Source: Bradyrhizobium sp. CCBAU 051011 (GTDB taxonomy: Bacteria; Pseudomonadota; Alphaproteobacteria; Rhizobiales; Xanthobacteraceae). From it: a stretch of 64,000 bases of DNA. The DNA lies in the NCBI RefSeq assembly GCF_009930815.1, contig NZ_CP022222.1, positions 1,654,501-1,718,500 of the forward strand, given 5' to 3'. The number at the start of each line of letters is the position of its first letter. Within the stretch, counting starts at the first letter, position 1. Under the pieces are notes generated by a model, which saw only the letters and a program-made list of their open reading frames with translations, ran no database searches and had not been told where the DNA came from. Made by a program: the position numbers and the translations under genes. This document shows, piece by piece, positions 53,415-63,069 of this stretch.

Positions 53415-54473
53415 TCAGGTGCCCGTGTCTCCACGCTCGCGCACATAGACGGGGGCTTCATGCCTCGGCTCGGGATCGGCGGCAGACGCCAGTTGGCGCA
53501 GGCGCTTCGATCGCGCGCCGATGATAATCTCCCGAAGCGTCAGCAAGATTACAGATATGACAAAGGGCCCGATATAATAGAGGACGCGGAACAGCAGCAT
53601 GCCGGCCAGCAGTTCCTCCCGGTCCATCTGCCAGAGGCCGACCAGCATGGCGGCATCGAACACGCCGAGCCCGCCCGGGGAATGACTGGCAAAGCCCAGC
53701 AGGGTCGCGGAGACGAAGATCACGGCGACGACGACGAAGCCGATCTGGGGCTCGTCCGGCACCAGCATGTACATCGCCAGCGCGCAGAAGCCGAGATCAA
53801 CGATGCCGATGGCGATCTGCAGCAGCGTCAGTGGGCCGCCCGGCAGCGTGACCGTCCACGGCCCGCGGCCGACGCTGCGGGGCTGGGCCCAGACCCAGAC
53901 GACATATCCGACCAGTCCGATGATGATGGCGAACGCCGCGATGCGGTTGAGCCAGGCGGGCAGTTGATCGATCGAGGCGGCGGCTTCCGGGTGGTAGGCG
54001 ATGCCCAGTCCCAGGACCGCGGCATTGCCGAGCCAGAAGGTGAGCCCGGCGAGAAAGCAGATCTTGGCGACGTCGATCGCGTTCAGCCCCCAGGCCGAAT
54101 AGATCCGGTAGCGCACCGCGCCGCCGGTGAAGACACTGGCGCCGACATTGTGTCCGATCGAATAGGAGGTGAAGGCGGCCAGCGCGTTGACGCGATAGGG
54201 CACATGGTGCTGGCCGATCGCGCGGACCGCGAACCAATCATAGAAGGTGAGCGTAAAATAGCCCGCCGCCACGAACAGGGCCGCCAGCGCGATCTGGCTC
54301 GGTTCGGTGCCCTTGATGGCGTCGATCACCTCGTTGGTGTCGATGCCACGGAGCATGTGATAGAGCACGTAGCACGCAACGGCGATGACCGTGATGCTGA
54401 TGACGACCCCGAGCTTATGCAGGACCTGTTTCTGGCGCAGAAACGAAGTTGCCCTGCGTATTGCTTCCAGCAT
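53415..54473 (-). CDS. UPF0104 family membrane protein
   Basis: 352 residues, about eight transmembrane helices; the lysylphosphatidylglycerol-synthase transmembrane (flippase-like) domain family. SYSIGHNVGASVFTGGAVRYRIYSAWGL and FASHSPGGLGVFDAAMLVGL are the conserved loops. No synthetase domain is attached. May move lipids across the inner membrane (family inference). Confidence 0.9.
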   Translation of the reverse strand: MLEAIRRATSFLRQKQVLHKLGVVISITVIAVACYVLYHMLRGIDTNEVIDAIKGTEPSQIALAALFVAAGYFTLTFYDWFAVRAIGQHHVPYRVNALAAFTSYSIGHNVGASVFTGGAVRYRIYSAWGLNAIDVAKICFLAGLTFWLGNAAVLGLGIAYHPEAAASIDQLPAWLNRIAAFAIIIGLVGYVVWVWAQPRSVGRGPWTVTLPGGPLTLLQIAIGIVDLGFCALAMYMLVPDEPQIGFVVVAVIFVSATLLGFASHSPGGLGVFDAAMLVGLWQMDREELLAGMLLFRVLYYIGPFVISVILLTLREIIIGARSKRLRQLASAADPEPRHEAPVYVRERGDTGT

Positions 54474-54750
54474 CTACACCTCGAATTGCGCTTCTGCGAC
54501 GACGGCAATGGCGCGAACCCCGCCGACGCTACGCTGCTCCCTCGCCCCTCTGGTAGCGCGTTTTGAGCCGGAGTGGAATTCGCCTGACGACAATAAAACG
54601 CGCCTCTTCAACATATTAGGCGAGGTCCATGACAGCACTGGCACGGTTTTACTGAAATCCCGCCGCCCTATAGGGGTTCCGGACCATAGAAGGGACTGGT
54701 CAACAACCCGTGACAATGACAGCGGTAAAGTTGACCGGCGCATGAGGCAA

Positions 54751-55053
54751 TCAGGCCGGCGGCGCGGTGCGCGAGACCACCCAGTCGCGCAACCACGATC
54801 CGACCGCACAACCGCAGAGATAAAGGCCGAACATGATCAGGCCGAGATCGAGCCAGTAGCCGAAACGGCCCGGCACGACACGCGCGACCGCGGCTGCGAC
54901 CAGTGCCGCGACCAGCGCCGAGAGCCACCACTGCCATTTCCGCGGGACACCGTCGCCGTGCTGGACCACGGATATCCAGCCCATGGCGAAGCCGAGCAGC
55001 ACCGATCCCAACAGCCAGCCCCAGTAAAATGTGGTCAAATAGCCCATGCTCAC
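54751..55053 (-). CDS. Small membrane protein coupled to OmpA/BON gene
   Basis: 100 residues, three hydrophobic segments (FYWGWLLGSVLLGFAMGWISVV, WWLSALVAALVAAAVARVV, YWLDLGLIMFGLYLCGCAVG). GTG 55053 overlaps the TGA of the OmpA gene (GTGA); ATG 55047 is the alternative. Probably a partner of the preceding envelope protein. Confidence 0.75.
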   Translation of the reverse strand: MSMGYLTTFYWGWLLGSVLLGFAMGWISVVQHGDGVPRKWQWWLSALVAALVAAAVARVVPGRFGYWLDLGLIMFGLYLCGCAVGSWLRDWVVSRTAPPA

Positions 55054-56444
55054 TTCACCACGAAATCGATGCGACGATTTTGCGCCTTGCCCTGGTCGGT
55101 ATCGTTACCGGCAATCGGCTGCGTCGAACCATAGCCGACCGCGCTGAACCGGCTGGCCGGCAATCCCGCCCTGACCAGATAGTCGGCAACCGCCTGCGCC
55201 CGCTTCTCGGACAGCGCCTGGTTGGCCCCCTCGTCGCCGTCGGCATCGGTATGGCCTGATATCTCGATATTGGCGGTCGGGCAGCGCAGCGCGGTTTCGA
55301 TCAGGCGGTCGAGCAGGCCGGCGGAATCAGCGACAATCTCGGCCTTGCCGGGTTCGAAGCGGATCCGGGCCTTGCCGAGCAGATCAGTGAATAGCTGCTG
55401 GCACACCGTCGCATCGACCGGCGCGGCGGGCGGCTTTACCGAGATTTCCGGCTTGAACTGCCAGCCCTGCGGAAAGTCCTTGCCGAGGCCGGCGCGGATC
55501 TGGCTGGCGGCCGTCTCATACAGCGCATCGCCCGACAGCTTCACCTCGCGGTCGGAGACGACGAGCGTGCCAGTCGACAGCCGCGAAAGCGCGCCGAGCG
55601 CCGGCACCACCGCGCTGGCAAAGCCCGACGGCGCGCCGATGCTCGCCTTCAGATTGTCGACGACTTTTTCGCTGAAGAACTTGCGTCCCGCCGCCGCCAC
55701 CAGCGCGGCGTGGACATTGCTGTCGGGCACATTGCCGGTCAGCGTCAGCGTCACCGCGACCGGATCCTTGTAGGCCTGGAAGACATAAGGCGGCGCCTTG
55801 ACCTCATTGGCTGCGACCGAAAAACCTTCGGGCAGATTTTTCAGCGCGGCGGCGATGGCTTCCCGGCCGCCGAGCTCGCGCGCCATGCCGGACAGGCTGA
55901 CCTGGTTATCCGACAGCGTGATCTTGCCTTCCTTCAGCTTGCCGATCTGATCGAGCAGCAACAGCGCCGCATTGTCGAAACGCGGCGGCGCGCCGCGCGA
56001 CAGATCCATCCGGTCGACCACTTCGACGCCGCCGAGATTGGCGCGCGCCGCCTCCATCAACCTGCTCTTGCTTGCCGGCAGCGGCGAACTTCCCGACAGC
56101 GTCACCCGAACGACATCGCGTTCGGCCGACCAGACGAACGGCTTGGCCTCGGGAACGAGCCGGGTTTCATCGTTAACCAGCCGCACCCCCAGCACCGTCT
56201 CCACCGACGCCACAGCGCTCTGCCGGCCGTCTTCCGAAAACGCATCTGCGGCCAGGGTCACGTCGCGGCCGGCGACCGAAATTCGCGTTTTATTGAGGAC
56301 GGTGTCCTTGAGCGCGGCGGCCGAACGCTGCGCCAGATCGGCTTCCAGCGGTTCTGTGCTCGTCCAGGCCGCGATCGCCCAAAAGATGACCAGAGGAATA
56401 ACGCCCGGCCACCATTTGCTACTCCACTTGAAAAGTCCGCGCAT
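55050..56444 (-). CDS. OmpA-domain envelope protein with BON-like repeats
   Basis: 464 residues. One N-terminal membrane anchor (GVIPLVIFWAIAAWTS), a middle of BON-like repeats (LKDTVLNKTRISVAGRDVTLAADAFSEDG, LKNLPEGFSVAANEVKAPPYVF), then a C-terminal OmpA peptidoglycan-binding domain (IEISGHTDADGDEGANQALSEKRAQAV, NRRIDFVV). Architecture resembles the Mycobacterium ArfA/OmpATb type. Likely links inner membrane to peptidoglycan. Confidence 0.88.
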   Translation of the reverse strand: MRGLFKWSSKWWPGVIPLVIFWAIAAWTSTEPLEADLAQRSAAALKDTVLNKTRISVAGRDVTLAADAFSEDGRQSAVASVETVLGVRLVNDETRLVPEAKPFVWSAERDVVRVTLSGSSPLPASKSRLMEAARANLGGVEVVDRMDLSRGAPPRFDNAALLLLDQIGKLKEGKITLSDNQVSLSGMARELGGREAIAAALKNLPEGFSVAANEVKAPPYVFQAYKDPVAVTLTLTGNVPDSNVHAALVAAAGRKFFSEKVVDNLKASIGAPSGFASAVVPALGALSRLSTGTLVVSDREVKLSGDALYETAASQIRAGLGKDFPQGWQFKPEISVKPPAAPVDATVCQQLFTDLLGKARIRFEPGKAEIVADSAGLLDRLIETALRCPTANIEISGHTDADGDEGANQALSEKRAQAVADYLVRAGLPASRFSAVGYGSTQPIAGNDTDQGKAQNRRIDFVVK

Positions 56445-56617
56445 TCGAGTTCCTGCCGGGTCCGGAAGGCAGAGAAAACAAACCCTTGCGAGGCTGTCAA
56501 ACCCGAAATGTCGCAGGCGCGAAAGGGGTGCGGAATCGGTCCGGCTAACTGTTTGTTCAGCGGTCTGTCGCTAATTTCAGCCCCTGTAATACAACCGGGC
56601 ATCCCCCCAACCACAAA

Positions 56618-57676
56618 ATGAAACTGCTTCGCAACACCGTTATTCGCGCCGGGCTGGAAGCGCTGTACTTCTCCGGAGCGCATTACCTGCTGCGACCAAT
56701 CTTCGCAGGTGTCGGCGTCATTTTCATGCTGCACCATGTCCGTCCTCGCCGCGACGGCGCATTTCAGCCCAATCACCATCTCGAGGTCGAGCCGGAATTC
56801 TTGCGGGCGATGCTGGCGCATCTTCGTAACCTCGACGTCGACATCGTCACCATGGATGAAGCGTATCAGCGTCTCCAGCAGCGCAATTTTGCGCGGCGCT
56901 TCGCCTGCTTCACCCTGGATGACGGCTATCGCGACAACCGCGATTACGCTTTGCCGGTGATGCGTGAATTTGACGCGCCGATGACCGTCTACGTCACGAG
57001 CGATTTCGCCGAAGGCACCGGAAGGTTGTGGTGGGTCGCGCTCGAGAGGGCAATCGCCAAAGCGTCCTCGATCGAAGTACCGATCGGTGGCACAGCGACC
57101 CGCCTCGATACCTCGACGCCAGCGGCCAAACAGGCCGCCTTCGACGGGCTGCACGACTGGCTGCGTACGCTGCCGGGTGAGCACGACCTGCTGCGCGAAA
57201 TCTCCGCGCTATGCACGCGCCACGAGGTGGACGAAATTCCGATCGCGCGCGAGTTCTGCATGTCCTGGGAAGAATTGAAGGCGTTCGCGGACGATCCCCT
57301 GGTGACGATCGGCGCGCATACGATCACGCATTGCAATCTGGCACGGCAGAGCGAAGATACCGCCTCGTTCGAACTGGCGGAGAGCCGCGCGCGGATCGAA
57401 GCGGCATTGCAGCGGCCCGCGCTGCATCTCGCCTATCCCTATGGCGACCGCATCGCGGCCGGGCAGCGCGAATTCGCCCTGGCGAAGGCTGCAGGGTTCA
57501 AGACCGCGGTCACGACGCGGCCGGGCATGCTCTTCCCGGAAAGCGCCGACCACATGACCGCGCTGCAGCGGGTCTCGCTCAACGGCAACTACCAGGACGC
57601 GCGCATCCTCCCAGTCCTGACATCAGGCGCGGCCACGGCGATGTGGAACGGTTTTCGACGCGTTGATGCGGCGTAG
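56618..57676 (+). CDS. Polysaccharide deacetylase family protein
   Basis: 352 residues, NodB-homology fold. MLHHVRP, the TLDDGYRDN motif (catalytic Asp-Asp) and the metal-binding H-x-x-x-H in GAHTITH are all there. The long spacer between motifs 1 and 2 resembles deacetylases that act on exopolysaccharide or lipid-linked sugars. No signal peptide. Divergent from the OmpA/BON gene. Confidence 0.9.
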   Translation: MKLLRNTVIRAGLEALYFSGAHYLLRPIFAGVGVIFMLHHVRPRRDGAFQPNHHLEVEPEFLRAMLAHLRNLDVDIVTMDEAYQRLQQRNFARRFACFTLDDGYRDNRDYALPVMREFDAPMTVYVTSDFAEGTGRLWWVALERAIAKASSIEVPIGGTATRLDTSTPAAKQAAFDGLHDWLRTLPGEHDLLREISALCTRHEVDEIPIAREFCMSWEELKAFADDPLVTIGAHTITHCNLARQSEDTASFELAESRARIEAALQRPALHLAYPYGDRIAAGQREFALAKAAGFKTAVTTRPGMLFPESADHMTALQRVSLNGNYQDARILPVLTSGAATAMWNGFRRVDAA

Positions 57677-57691
57677 GGACTATCCGTAGTT

Positions 57692-57782
57692 CGTAGCCCG
57701 GATGAAGCGGAGCGTAATCCGGGGCCTCTCACAAGCCGGCAGATTTTCCCCGGATTGCGCTTCGCTCCATCCGGGCTACGGG
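57692..57782. repeat. AGCCCGGATG inverted repeat, second copy
   Basis: CGTAGCCCGGATGAAGCGGA on the left and GCTCCATCCGGGCTACG on the right, as at 973-1062. Confidence 0.88.
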
Positions 57783-57849
57783 TCCATTCCCTTCCTTGAC
57801 TCGCACTCCTCCTCCCCCCAAAACCAAGACAAAGTTAATGGAGGATCGC

Positions 57850-58650
57850 ATGTTCAAGGATCTGTTTTCACTCAATGGCCGCGTCGCGCTGGTGACGGGC
57901 GGCTCGCGCGGCATCGGCAAGATGATCGCGGCGGGTTTTCTCGCGCAGGGCGCGGCGAAGGTTTACATCACCGCGCGCAAGGCGGGTCCCTGCGAAGCCA
58001 CCGCGAAAGAACTCACCGCCGCCTACGGCGGCGAATGCATCGCGCTGCCGATCGATATCTCCACCGTCGCGGGCTGCGAAAAACTCGCTTCGGAAATCAT
58101 CAAGCTGGAGCCGAAGCTCGACATTCTCGTCAACAATGCAGGCGCGGCCTGGGGCGCGGAGTTCGACGAATTTCCGGAAAGCGGCTGGGACAAGGTCATG
58201 GACCTCAACGTCAAGTCGCTGTTCTTCCTGACCAAGGCGCTGGCAAAACCGCTGCGCGCGGCGGCAAGCGCCGAGCGGCCGGCCAAGGTCATCAATATCG
58301 CGTCCATCGACGGAATCTTCGTCAATCCGACGGAGACCTATTCCTATGCCGCGAGCAAGGCCGCGGTGATCCATCTGACGCGGCGCATGGCGACCAAGCT
58401 GATCAAGGAGAACATCAACGTCACCGCGATTGCGCCGGGCGCCTTCAAGTCGGACATGAACCGCGCCGCGCGCGACCATGGCGACGAGGTCGCAAAGCGC
58501 GTCCCGGCGCGCCGCATCGGCAGCGATGAAGATATGGCGGGAGTTGCGATCTATCTCGCCTCGCGGGCGGGCGACTATGTGGTCGGCAACACCATCGCGG
58601 TCGACGGCGGCGTGGTGTATGCGAGCGCGGGGAGCGAGATTGCGGGGTAG
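57850..58650 (+). CDS. Short-chain dehydrogenase/reductase
   Basis: 266 residues, classical SDR. NAD(P) site TGGSRGIGK, NNAG motif, catalytic Ser in IASIDG and Y-x-x-x-K in YSYAASKAA; C-terminal GNTIAVDGG. GGAGG five bases before ATG 57850; ATG 57838 is in frame but would overlap this site. Substrate unknown. Confidence 0.93.
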   Translation: MFKDLFSLNGRVALVTGGSRGIGKMIAAGFLAQGAAKVYITARKAGPCEATAKELTAAYGGECIALPIDISTVAGCEKLASEIIKLEPKLDILVNNAGAAWGAEFDEFPESGWDKVMDLNVKSLFFLTKALAKPLRAAASAERPAKVINIASIDGIFVNPTETYSYAASKAAVIHLTRRMATKLIKENINVTAIAPGAFKSDMNRAARDHGDEVAKRVPARRIGSDEDMAGVAIYLASRAGDYVVGNTIAVDGGVVYASAGSEIAG

Positions 58651-58669
58651 GCGAGCGGCAACGGCGGTG

Positions 58670-58831
58670 CACTCCCTCGCCCCGTCCTTCACGGGGTCGA
58701 GACGAGCGAAGCTCGCTCTTAGAGGGTCGGAGTGAGGGGCTCTCTCCGCGAGCCGTGATCTATCGATAGACCTGTACCCCCTCACCCGCCGCGCAAGCGC
58801 GCAGCGACCTCTCCCCGTTAGCGGGGAGAGG
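58670..58831. repeat. CCCTCGCCCC-CTATCGATAG repeat, copy 2
   Basis: Same block order as 46287-46400 (GACGAGCGAAGCTCGC, AGTGAGGGGCTCT, TCTATCGATAGACC, CCCCCTCACCC), here followed by GACCTCTCCCCGTTAGCGGG. Confidence 0.85.
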
Positions 58832-59119
58832 TTAGATCCCCTCACCTTCATCGTATTCGAAATCAGCCTTCGGCGCGTCGGGCAGTTCGCGCTCCAACGC
58901 TTCGCGATACCGCAGACAGCCGCGCAAGAATTTCGGCCATGGAGGGACGGCCACTTCGGGCGTGATCCGTTCGGGCAACAGGCCCCAGAGATCGGGGTGG
59001 TGCCAGCACAAGTCGTGACCGGTGCTGTCGCGATGCGCGCGGATTCCCGCCCTCAGACGCTTCACCTCCGCGACCAGTTGGTCGCGGTTCAGTTTTTCGA
59101 GGTCGCGATCGGGGTCCAT
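58832..59119 (-). CDS. Small conserved protein downstream of boxB
   Basis: 95 residues: DRDLEKLNRDQLVAEVKRLRAGIRAHRDSTGHDLCWHHPDLWGLLPE...WPKFLRGCLRYREALE. An N-terminal coiled coil plus His/Cys-rich centre. GGGGAG eight bases before ATG 59119. It follows boxB by 29 bases on the same strand, so it may belong to the benzoate operon, though the family is wider than that pathway. Confidence 0.78.
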   Translation of the reverse strand: MDPDRDLEKLNRDQLVAEVKRLRAGIRAHRDSTGHDLCWHHPDLWGLLPERITPEVAVPPWPKFLRGCLRYREALERELPDAPKADFEYDEGEGI

Positions 59120-59148
59120 GTTTACGGCTCCCCGATTTGCGGGGTGGT

Positions 59149-60594
59149 TCAGGTTTCGATCTTCACGTACTCGAAATCGCCGGGCTTGTTGTCGATGCCG
59201 ACCTTCGGCGGCGAGATCCAGGAGGCGTACTGCCCGGCTTCGGTCACCGGCTTCATCAGCGAGGCGATGAAGTCGCCGTCCTGCGACGAAGGCAACCATT
59301 CGCCCTTGCGTTGGTTCCAGGTGGCGTCGTCGATCAGCACGCCGTCGGGCGTGGCGTTGATATCCTTGAACTCGCCGATCTGGCGGTGGAACGCGACGTT
59401 GGGCAGCGTCAGCTTGTACTGATAGCCGGCGGTCGAAATCACCTTGTTCCAGCGCAGCATGCCCTTGACGCAATCCTGCGTGTAGTCGTCGCGCAGGCGC
59501 ATGTTGAGCGCGGTCAACGCCGGCTCGTCGACCCGCTTGATCACGCCGTCGACCAGCTTCAGCACCGGATAGGTGGCGTTCTTGAGCTGGTGGTCGTCGT
59601 CGATCTGGGTTTCCTTGTAGCGGCCCTTGATGCCGGCGTTGAAGGCATTCGCCGCGTTGGTCGAGACTTCCGAACCAAAGAGATCGAGCGACAGCGAATA
59701 GTGCAGGTTCAGCTTCTTCTGGATGGTCGGCAGGTCGATCACCCCTAACGCACGCACCTTGGCGATGTCGGTGGGATCGGTGATGCCGGCTTCCTTCATC
59801 GCCTCGCAGGTGCGCTGCACGACGCGGCTGATGCCGGTCTCGCCGACGAACATGTGATGCGCCTCTTCGGTCAGCATGAAGCGGCAGGTGCGCGACAGCG
59901 GGTCGAAGCCGGACTGCGCCAGCGAGTGCAACTGCATCTTGCCGTCGCGGTCGGTGAAGTAGGTGAACATGAAGAACGACAGCCAGTCCGGCGTCGCCTC
60001 GTTGAAGGCGCCGAGCATGCGCGGGGAATCCGCGTCGCCCGAGCGGCGGCGCAACAAATCATCGGCTTCCTCGCGGCCGTCGCGGCCGAAATATTTCTGC
60101 AGGAGATAGACCATCGCCCAGAGGTGACGGCCTTCCTCGACATTAACCTGGAACAGGTTGCGCAGGTCATAGAGCGAGGGCGCGGTCTTACCGAGATGGC
60201 GCTGCTGTTCGACGGAAGCGGGCTCGGTGTCGCCCTGGATCACGATCAGGCGGCGCAGCGTGGCGCGGTGCTCGCCCGGGACTTCCTGCCAGGCCGGCTT
60301 GCCGTAATTCTCGCCGAACGGAATGACGCGGTTCTCTTCCTGCGGCGCCAGCAAAATGCCCCAGCGGTATTCCGGCATCTTGACGTAATCGAACTTGGCC
60401 CAGCCGCGCGGATCGACCGAATAGGCGGTGCGCAGATAGACCAGCGACTGCTGAAAGCCTTCCGGCCCCATGTCGCCCCACCAGTCCATGTAGCCGGGAT
60501 GCCAGCCCTCCAGCGCTTTGAGCACCTGGCGGTCTTCGCTGAGATTAACGTTGTTGGGAATCTTGGTCGAATAGTCGACGTTCATGTAATTCAT
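59149..60594 (-). CDS. boxB: Benzoyl-CoA 2,3-epoxidase, oxygenase subunit BoxB
   Basis: 481 residues, family length. A diiron enzyme that epoxidises benzoyl-CoA with O2 in the aerobic CoA-dependent benzoate pathway. Diiron ligand segments FQVNVEEGRHLWAM and MLTEEAHHMFVGE are seen. Works with the reductase BoxA, which is not in this window. Confidence 0.96.
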   Translation of the reverse strand: MNYMNVDYSTKIPNNVNLSEDRQVLKALEGWHPGYMDWWGDMGPEGFQQSLVYLRTAYSVDPRGWAKFDYVKMPEYRWGILLAPQEENRVIPFGENYGKPAWQEVPGEHRATLRRLIVIQGDTEPASVEQQRHLGKTAPSLYDLRNLFQVNVEEGRHLWAMVYLLQKYFGRDGREEADDLLRRRSGDADSPRMLGAFNEATPDWLSFFMFTYFTDRDGKMQLHSLAQSGFDPLSRTCRFMLTEEAHHMFVGETGISRVVQRTCEAMKEAGITDPTDIAKVRALGVIDLPTIQKKLNLHYSLSLDLFGSEVSTNAANAFNAGIKGRYKETQIDDDHQLKNATYPVLKLVDGVIKRVDEPALTALNMRLRDDYTQDCVKGMLRWNKVISTAGYQYKLTLPNVAFHRQIGEFKDINATPDGVLIDDATWNQRKGEWLPSSQDGDFIASLMKPVTEAGQYASWISPPKVGIDNKPGDFEYVKIET

Positions 60595-60611
60595 AGCCGT
60601 GCTCCTTTAAG

Positions 60612-60722
60612 GCTCTCGTGTCCCGGGGCGTAAGTGCGAGGCGAAACGATGCGCCGCAGATCTGGGACCTGTTAAGGTTCTGCGGGCCGCGCCACCTGCG
60701 CCGAACGGCGCCCGGGACACGA
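60612..60722. repeat. Inverted repeat CGTGTCCCGGG...CCCGGGACACG
   Basis: Arms TCGTGTCCCGGGGC and GCGCCCGGGACACGA fold back over about 110 bases between boxB and boxC. As an mRNA hairpin it could affect the ratio of the two proteins. Confidence 0.8.
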
Positions 60723-60724
60723 AA

Positions 60725-62413
60725 TCAAACCCGCGTCATGTCGAATTGCGCCTTCTGACCGGTGCCGTAACGGCGCAGCGCACCGTCTTCACCCACCGCG
60801 TTGGGGCGCTGGAAGATCCAGTTCTGCCACGCCGTGAGGCGCGAGAAGATTTTCGATTCCATGGTCTCTGGCCCGACGAAGCGCAAATTGGCTTCCATGC
60901 CGGTGAGGCCGTCGGGCGAAAACGACGTGCGCTCCTCCAGGAACACCCGCACCTCGTCGTCCCAATCGATATCGTCGAGCGCGAAGGTGACGAGGCCGAG
61001 TTCTTCGGCGGCCTCCGCATCGAGCGTCGTGCCGATGGTCGATTCCGCGCGCTCCAGATCGGACGGATCGGCCTGGAAGCGCGATTGCAGGCGGGTCAGG
61101 CCGTGGCTCATCGGATAAGGGCCGAAATTCAACGAGGTCAACTGGATCGCGGGCGGCTGGCGATTGTCACCCTGCCGCGAGCCGATCAGCATGTAGGAGC
61201 GGTCGGCGGCGAACACGAGTTCGGCCAGCGTGCCGGCGAAGCAGGAGCCGGGCTCGACCAGCGTCACCAGCGTGCGCGACGTGACGTCGATGCGCTTGAG
61301 CACGCGCTTCCAGTAGTGCCTGATCTCGTTGACCAGCCAGTGCGCCTTGTTGGTTTCGAGGAAGGCGTCGCAGGCGACGATGTTGGCGGGATCGCCGTGG
61401 CTCTTGAACACCAGCATCGCGATTTCAAGTTCGTTGATGCGCAAATGCAGGATCGCGTCATCAAGCTCGCGCGCCACCTGCAGCGGCCAGAACGAGGCGC
61501 CCTGCCCGATCAAGCCGTCGATATCGGCCGGTGGCGCGGCTTCCGGCGCCTTGATGGAGATGGTCGCGATCCGCGCGGCGCGGTCGATGTCGACGCTGAC
61601 GAAGCCATAGCGGATGCCGGCTTCGTCGATGGTGCGGTTGAGCGGCTCGAGCGTGATGCCCTTGCCGGTGCCGTTACGCTTCGAGGCGACCGCGAACTCT
61701 TTCGCCCGCTCGGCGACCTTGGCTTCGAGCTTGCTGTTCGGCGCGATCTCGTCGACCAGCCGCCAGGCAACGGCGCGCTTGCCCTTGATGCCTTCCTCGA
61801 TGGTGCAGAAGAAGTCGGCATGGTCGCGGCGCACCTTGCGCTTGTCGACCACGCGCGTCAGCCCGCCGGTGCCCGGCAGCACCGCGAGCAGCGGCACTTC
61901 CGGCAGCGCGACGGCGGCGGCGCCATCGTCGGCCATGATGATGTGATCGGTTGCGAGCGCCAGCTCGTAGCCGCCGCCGGCCGCGGTGCCGTTGACGACG
62001 GTGATGAAGCGCTGCCCGGAATTTTCAGATGAATCTTCCAGGCCGTTGCGGGTCTCGTTGGTGAATTTGCAGAAGTTGACTTTGTGCGCGTGGGTCGCGC
62101 CCGCCAGCATGCGGATGTTGGCACCGGCGCAGAACACGCGGTTCTTAGCCGATCGCATCACCACCACTTTCACTTCGGGATGCTCGAAGCGCAGCCGCTG
62201 CACGGCATCCGCCAGCTCGATGTCGACGCCGAGATCGTAGGAATTCAGCTTGAGCTGATAGCCCTCGAACAGCCCGGCGTTCTCGTCGACATCCATGGTG
62301 AGCGTCGCGACATCGCCCTCCACCGCCAGCTTCCAATGGCGATAGCGCGACGGATCGGTTTGAAAATCGATGTATTTCGCGCCGCCTGCAAGGACGCGAT
62401 CTTCACCGGCCAT
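60725..62413 (-). CDS. boxC: 2,3-epoxybenzoyl-CoA dihydrolase BoxC
   Basis: 562 residues. Opens the epoxide of BoxB with two water molecules, releasing formate. Crotonase-fold features: VVVMRSAKNRVFCAGANIRML and NGTAAGGGYELALATDHIIMADD (oxyanion loop), then ALPEVPLLAVLPGTGGL. ATG 62413. First gene after the operator at 62456-62473. Confidence 0.96.
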   Translation of the reverse strand: MAGEDRVLAGGAKYIDFQTDPSRYRHWKLAVEGDVATLTMDVDENAGLFEGYQLKLNSYDLGVDIELADAVQRLRFEHPEVKVVVMRSAKNRVFCAGANIRMLAGATHAHKVNFCKFTNETRNGLEDSSENSGQRFITVVNGTAAGGGYELALATDHIIMADDGAAAVALPEVPLLAVLPGTGGLTRVVDKRKVRRDHADFFCTIEEGIKGKRAVAWRLVDEIAPNSKLEAKVAERAKEFAVASKRNGTGKGITLEPLNRTIDEAGIRYGFVSVDIDRAARIATISIKAPEAAPPADIDGLIGQGASFWPLQVARELDDAILHLRINELEIAMLVFKSHGDPANIVACDAFLETNKAHWLVNEIRHYWKRVLKRIDVTSRTLVTLVEPGSCFAGTLAELVFAADRSYMLIGSRQGDNRQPPAIQLTSLNFGPYPMSHGLTRLQSRFQADPSDLERAESTIGTTLDAEAAEELGLVTFALDDIDWDDEVRVFLEERTSFSPDGLTGMEANLRFVGPETMESKIFSRLTAWQNWIFQRPNAVGEDGALRRYGTGQKAQFDMTRV

Positions 62414-62455
62414 GAGCCATCCTCTGTCGTTTTCTCAAAGTGTTGCTTGGTTCGT

Positions 62456-62473
62456 TGCATGCACAATAGTGCA
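62456..62473. promoter_or_regulatory. BoxR/BzdR-type operator before boxC
   Basis: TGCATGCACAATAGTGCA: TGCA-N6-TGCA (62460-62473) with an extra TGCA in front and another at 62510. BoxR and BzdR of Azoarcus bind TGCA repeats of this layout. Lies 43-60 bases before the boxC ATG. Confidence 0.8.
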
Positions 62474-62520
62474 TGTTTTTTGTTTAGTCTAGCCTAGAAC
62501 GCCAGAACATGCATTTTGTT

Positions 62521-63033
62521 TCATGTTCGGCTCGCGGCCGCAATGGTCACCCAATCGGTCTTGGCGAGCTGCGGCCGCTCCAATTTGTCCTTGATGACGG
62601 CTGCCAGGGCCGGAAAACAATCGGCAAAGCCGTCGCCGCCGGCATGGCGCAGACCCAGCGCCTCGAGCTCGCCGAGCGCCTCGCCCAGCATCCGGGCCGC
62701 GACGTGCGGCTTCTGCATGCGCAGCCGCAAGTTCGCGGTCGCGATCAGGATGCAGGCGCGGAGCAGAATCCGTTCGCGGCCGCCCTGCGGCGCTGCCGCC
62801 CACACCGCTTCCAGGATCTCCTGCGCCTCCCAGAAATAGCCGTGGTCGTTGAGCGTGATGCCGTAACGCAGCGCCGGGTGCCGTGCCGGCACGTAGCCGC
62901 CGAAGCGCGGCGGCACGAGAGCTGCGATCTGCCTCAGCGTTTCGTAGTCGGCGTTCGCCGTGCCGGGGTCGCCCGGTACGTAGGCCCAGCGCGGCAATGG
63001 AAGATGACCGGCGGCTCGGGACTGTGTCGTCAT
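62521..63033 (-). CDS. DUF309 family protein
   Basis: 170 residues. The DUF309 core is clear: YFWEAQEILEAVW and RACILIATANLRLRMQKPHVAARMLGEALG, a helical fold of unknown role. Same strand as box genes, between the hydrolase and boxC. The operator lies between it and boxC, so it may be on a separate transcript. Confidence 0.88.
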   Translation of the reverse strand: MTTQSRAAGHLPLPRWAYVPGDPGTANADYETLRQIAALVPPRFGGYVPARHPALRYGITLNDHGYFWEAQEILEAVWAAAPQGGRERILLRACILIATANLRLRMQKPHVAARMLGEALGELEALGLRHAGGDGFADCFPALAAVIKDKLERPQLAKTDWVTIAAASRT

Positions 63034-63069
63034 CGGGGCGCGGCCCCGGAACGCGCATGCGGAAATGCG

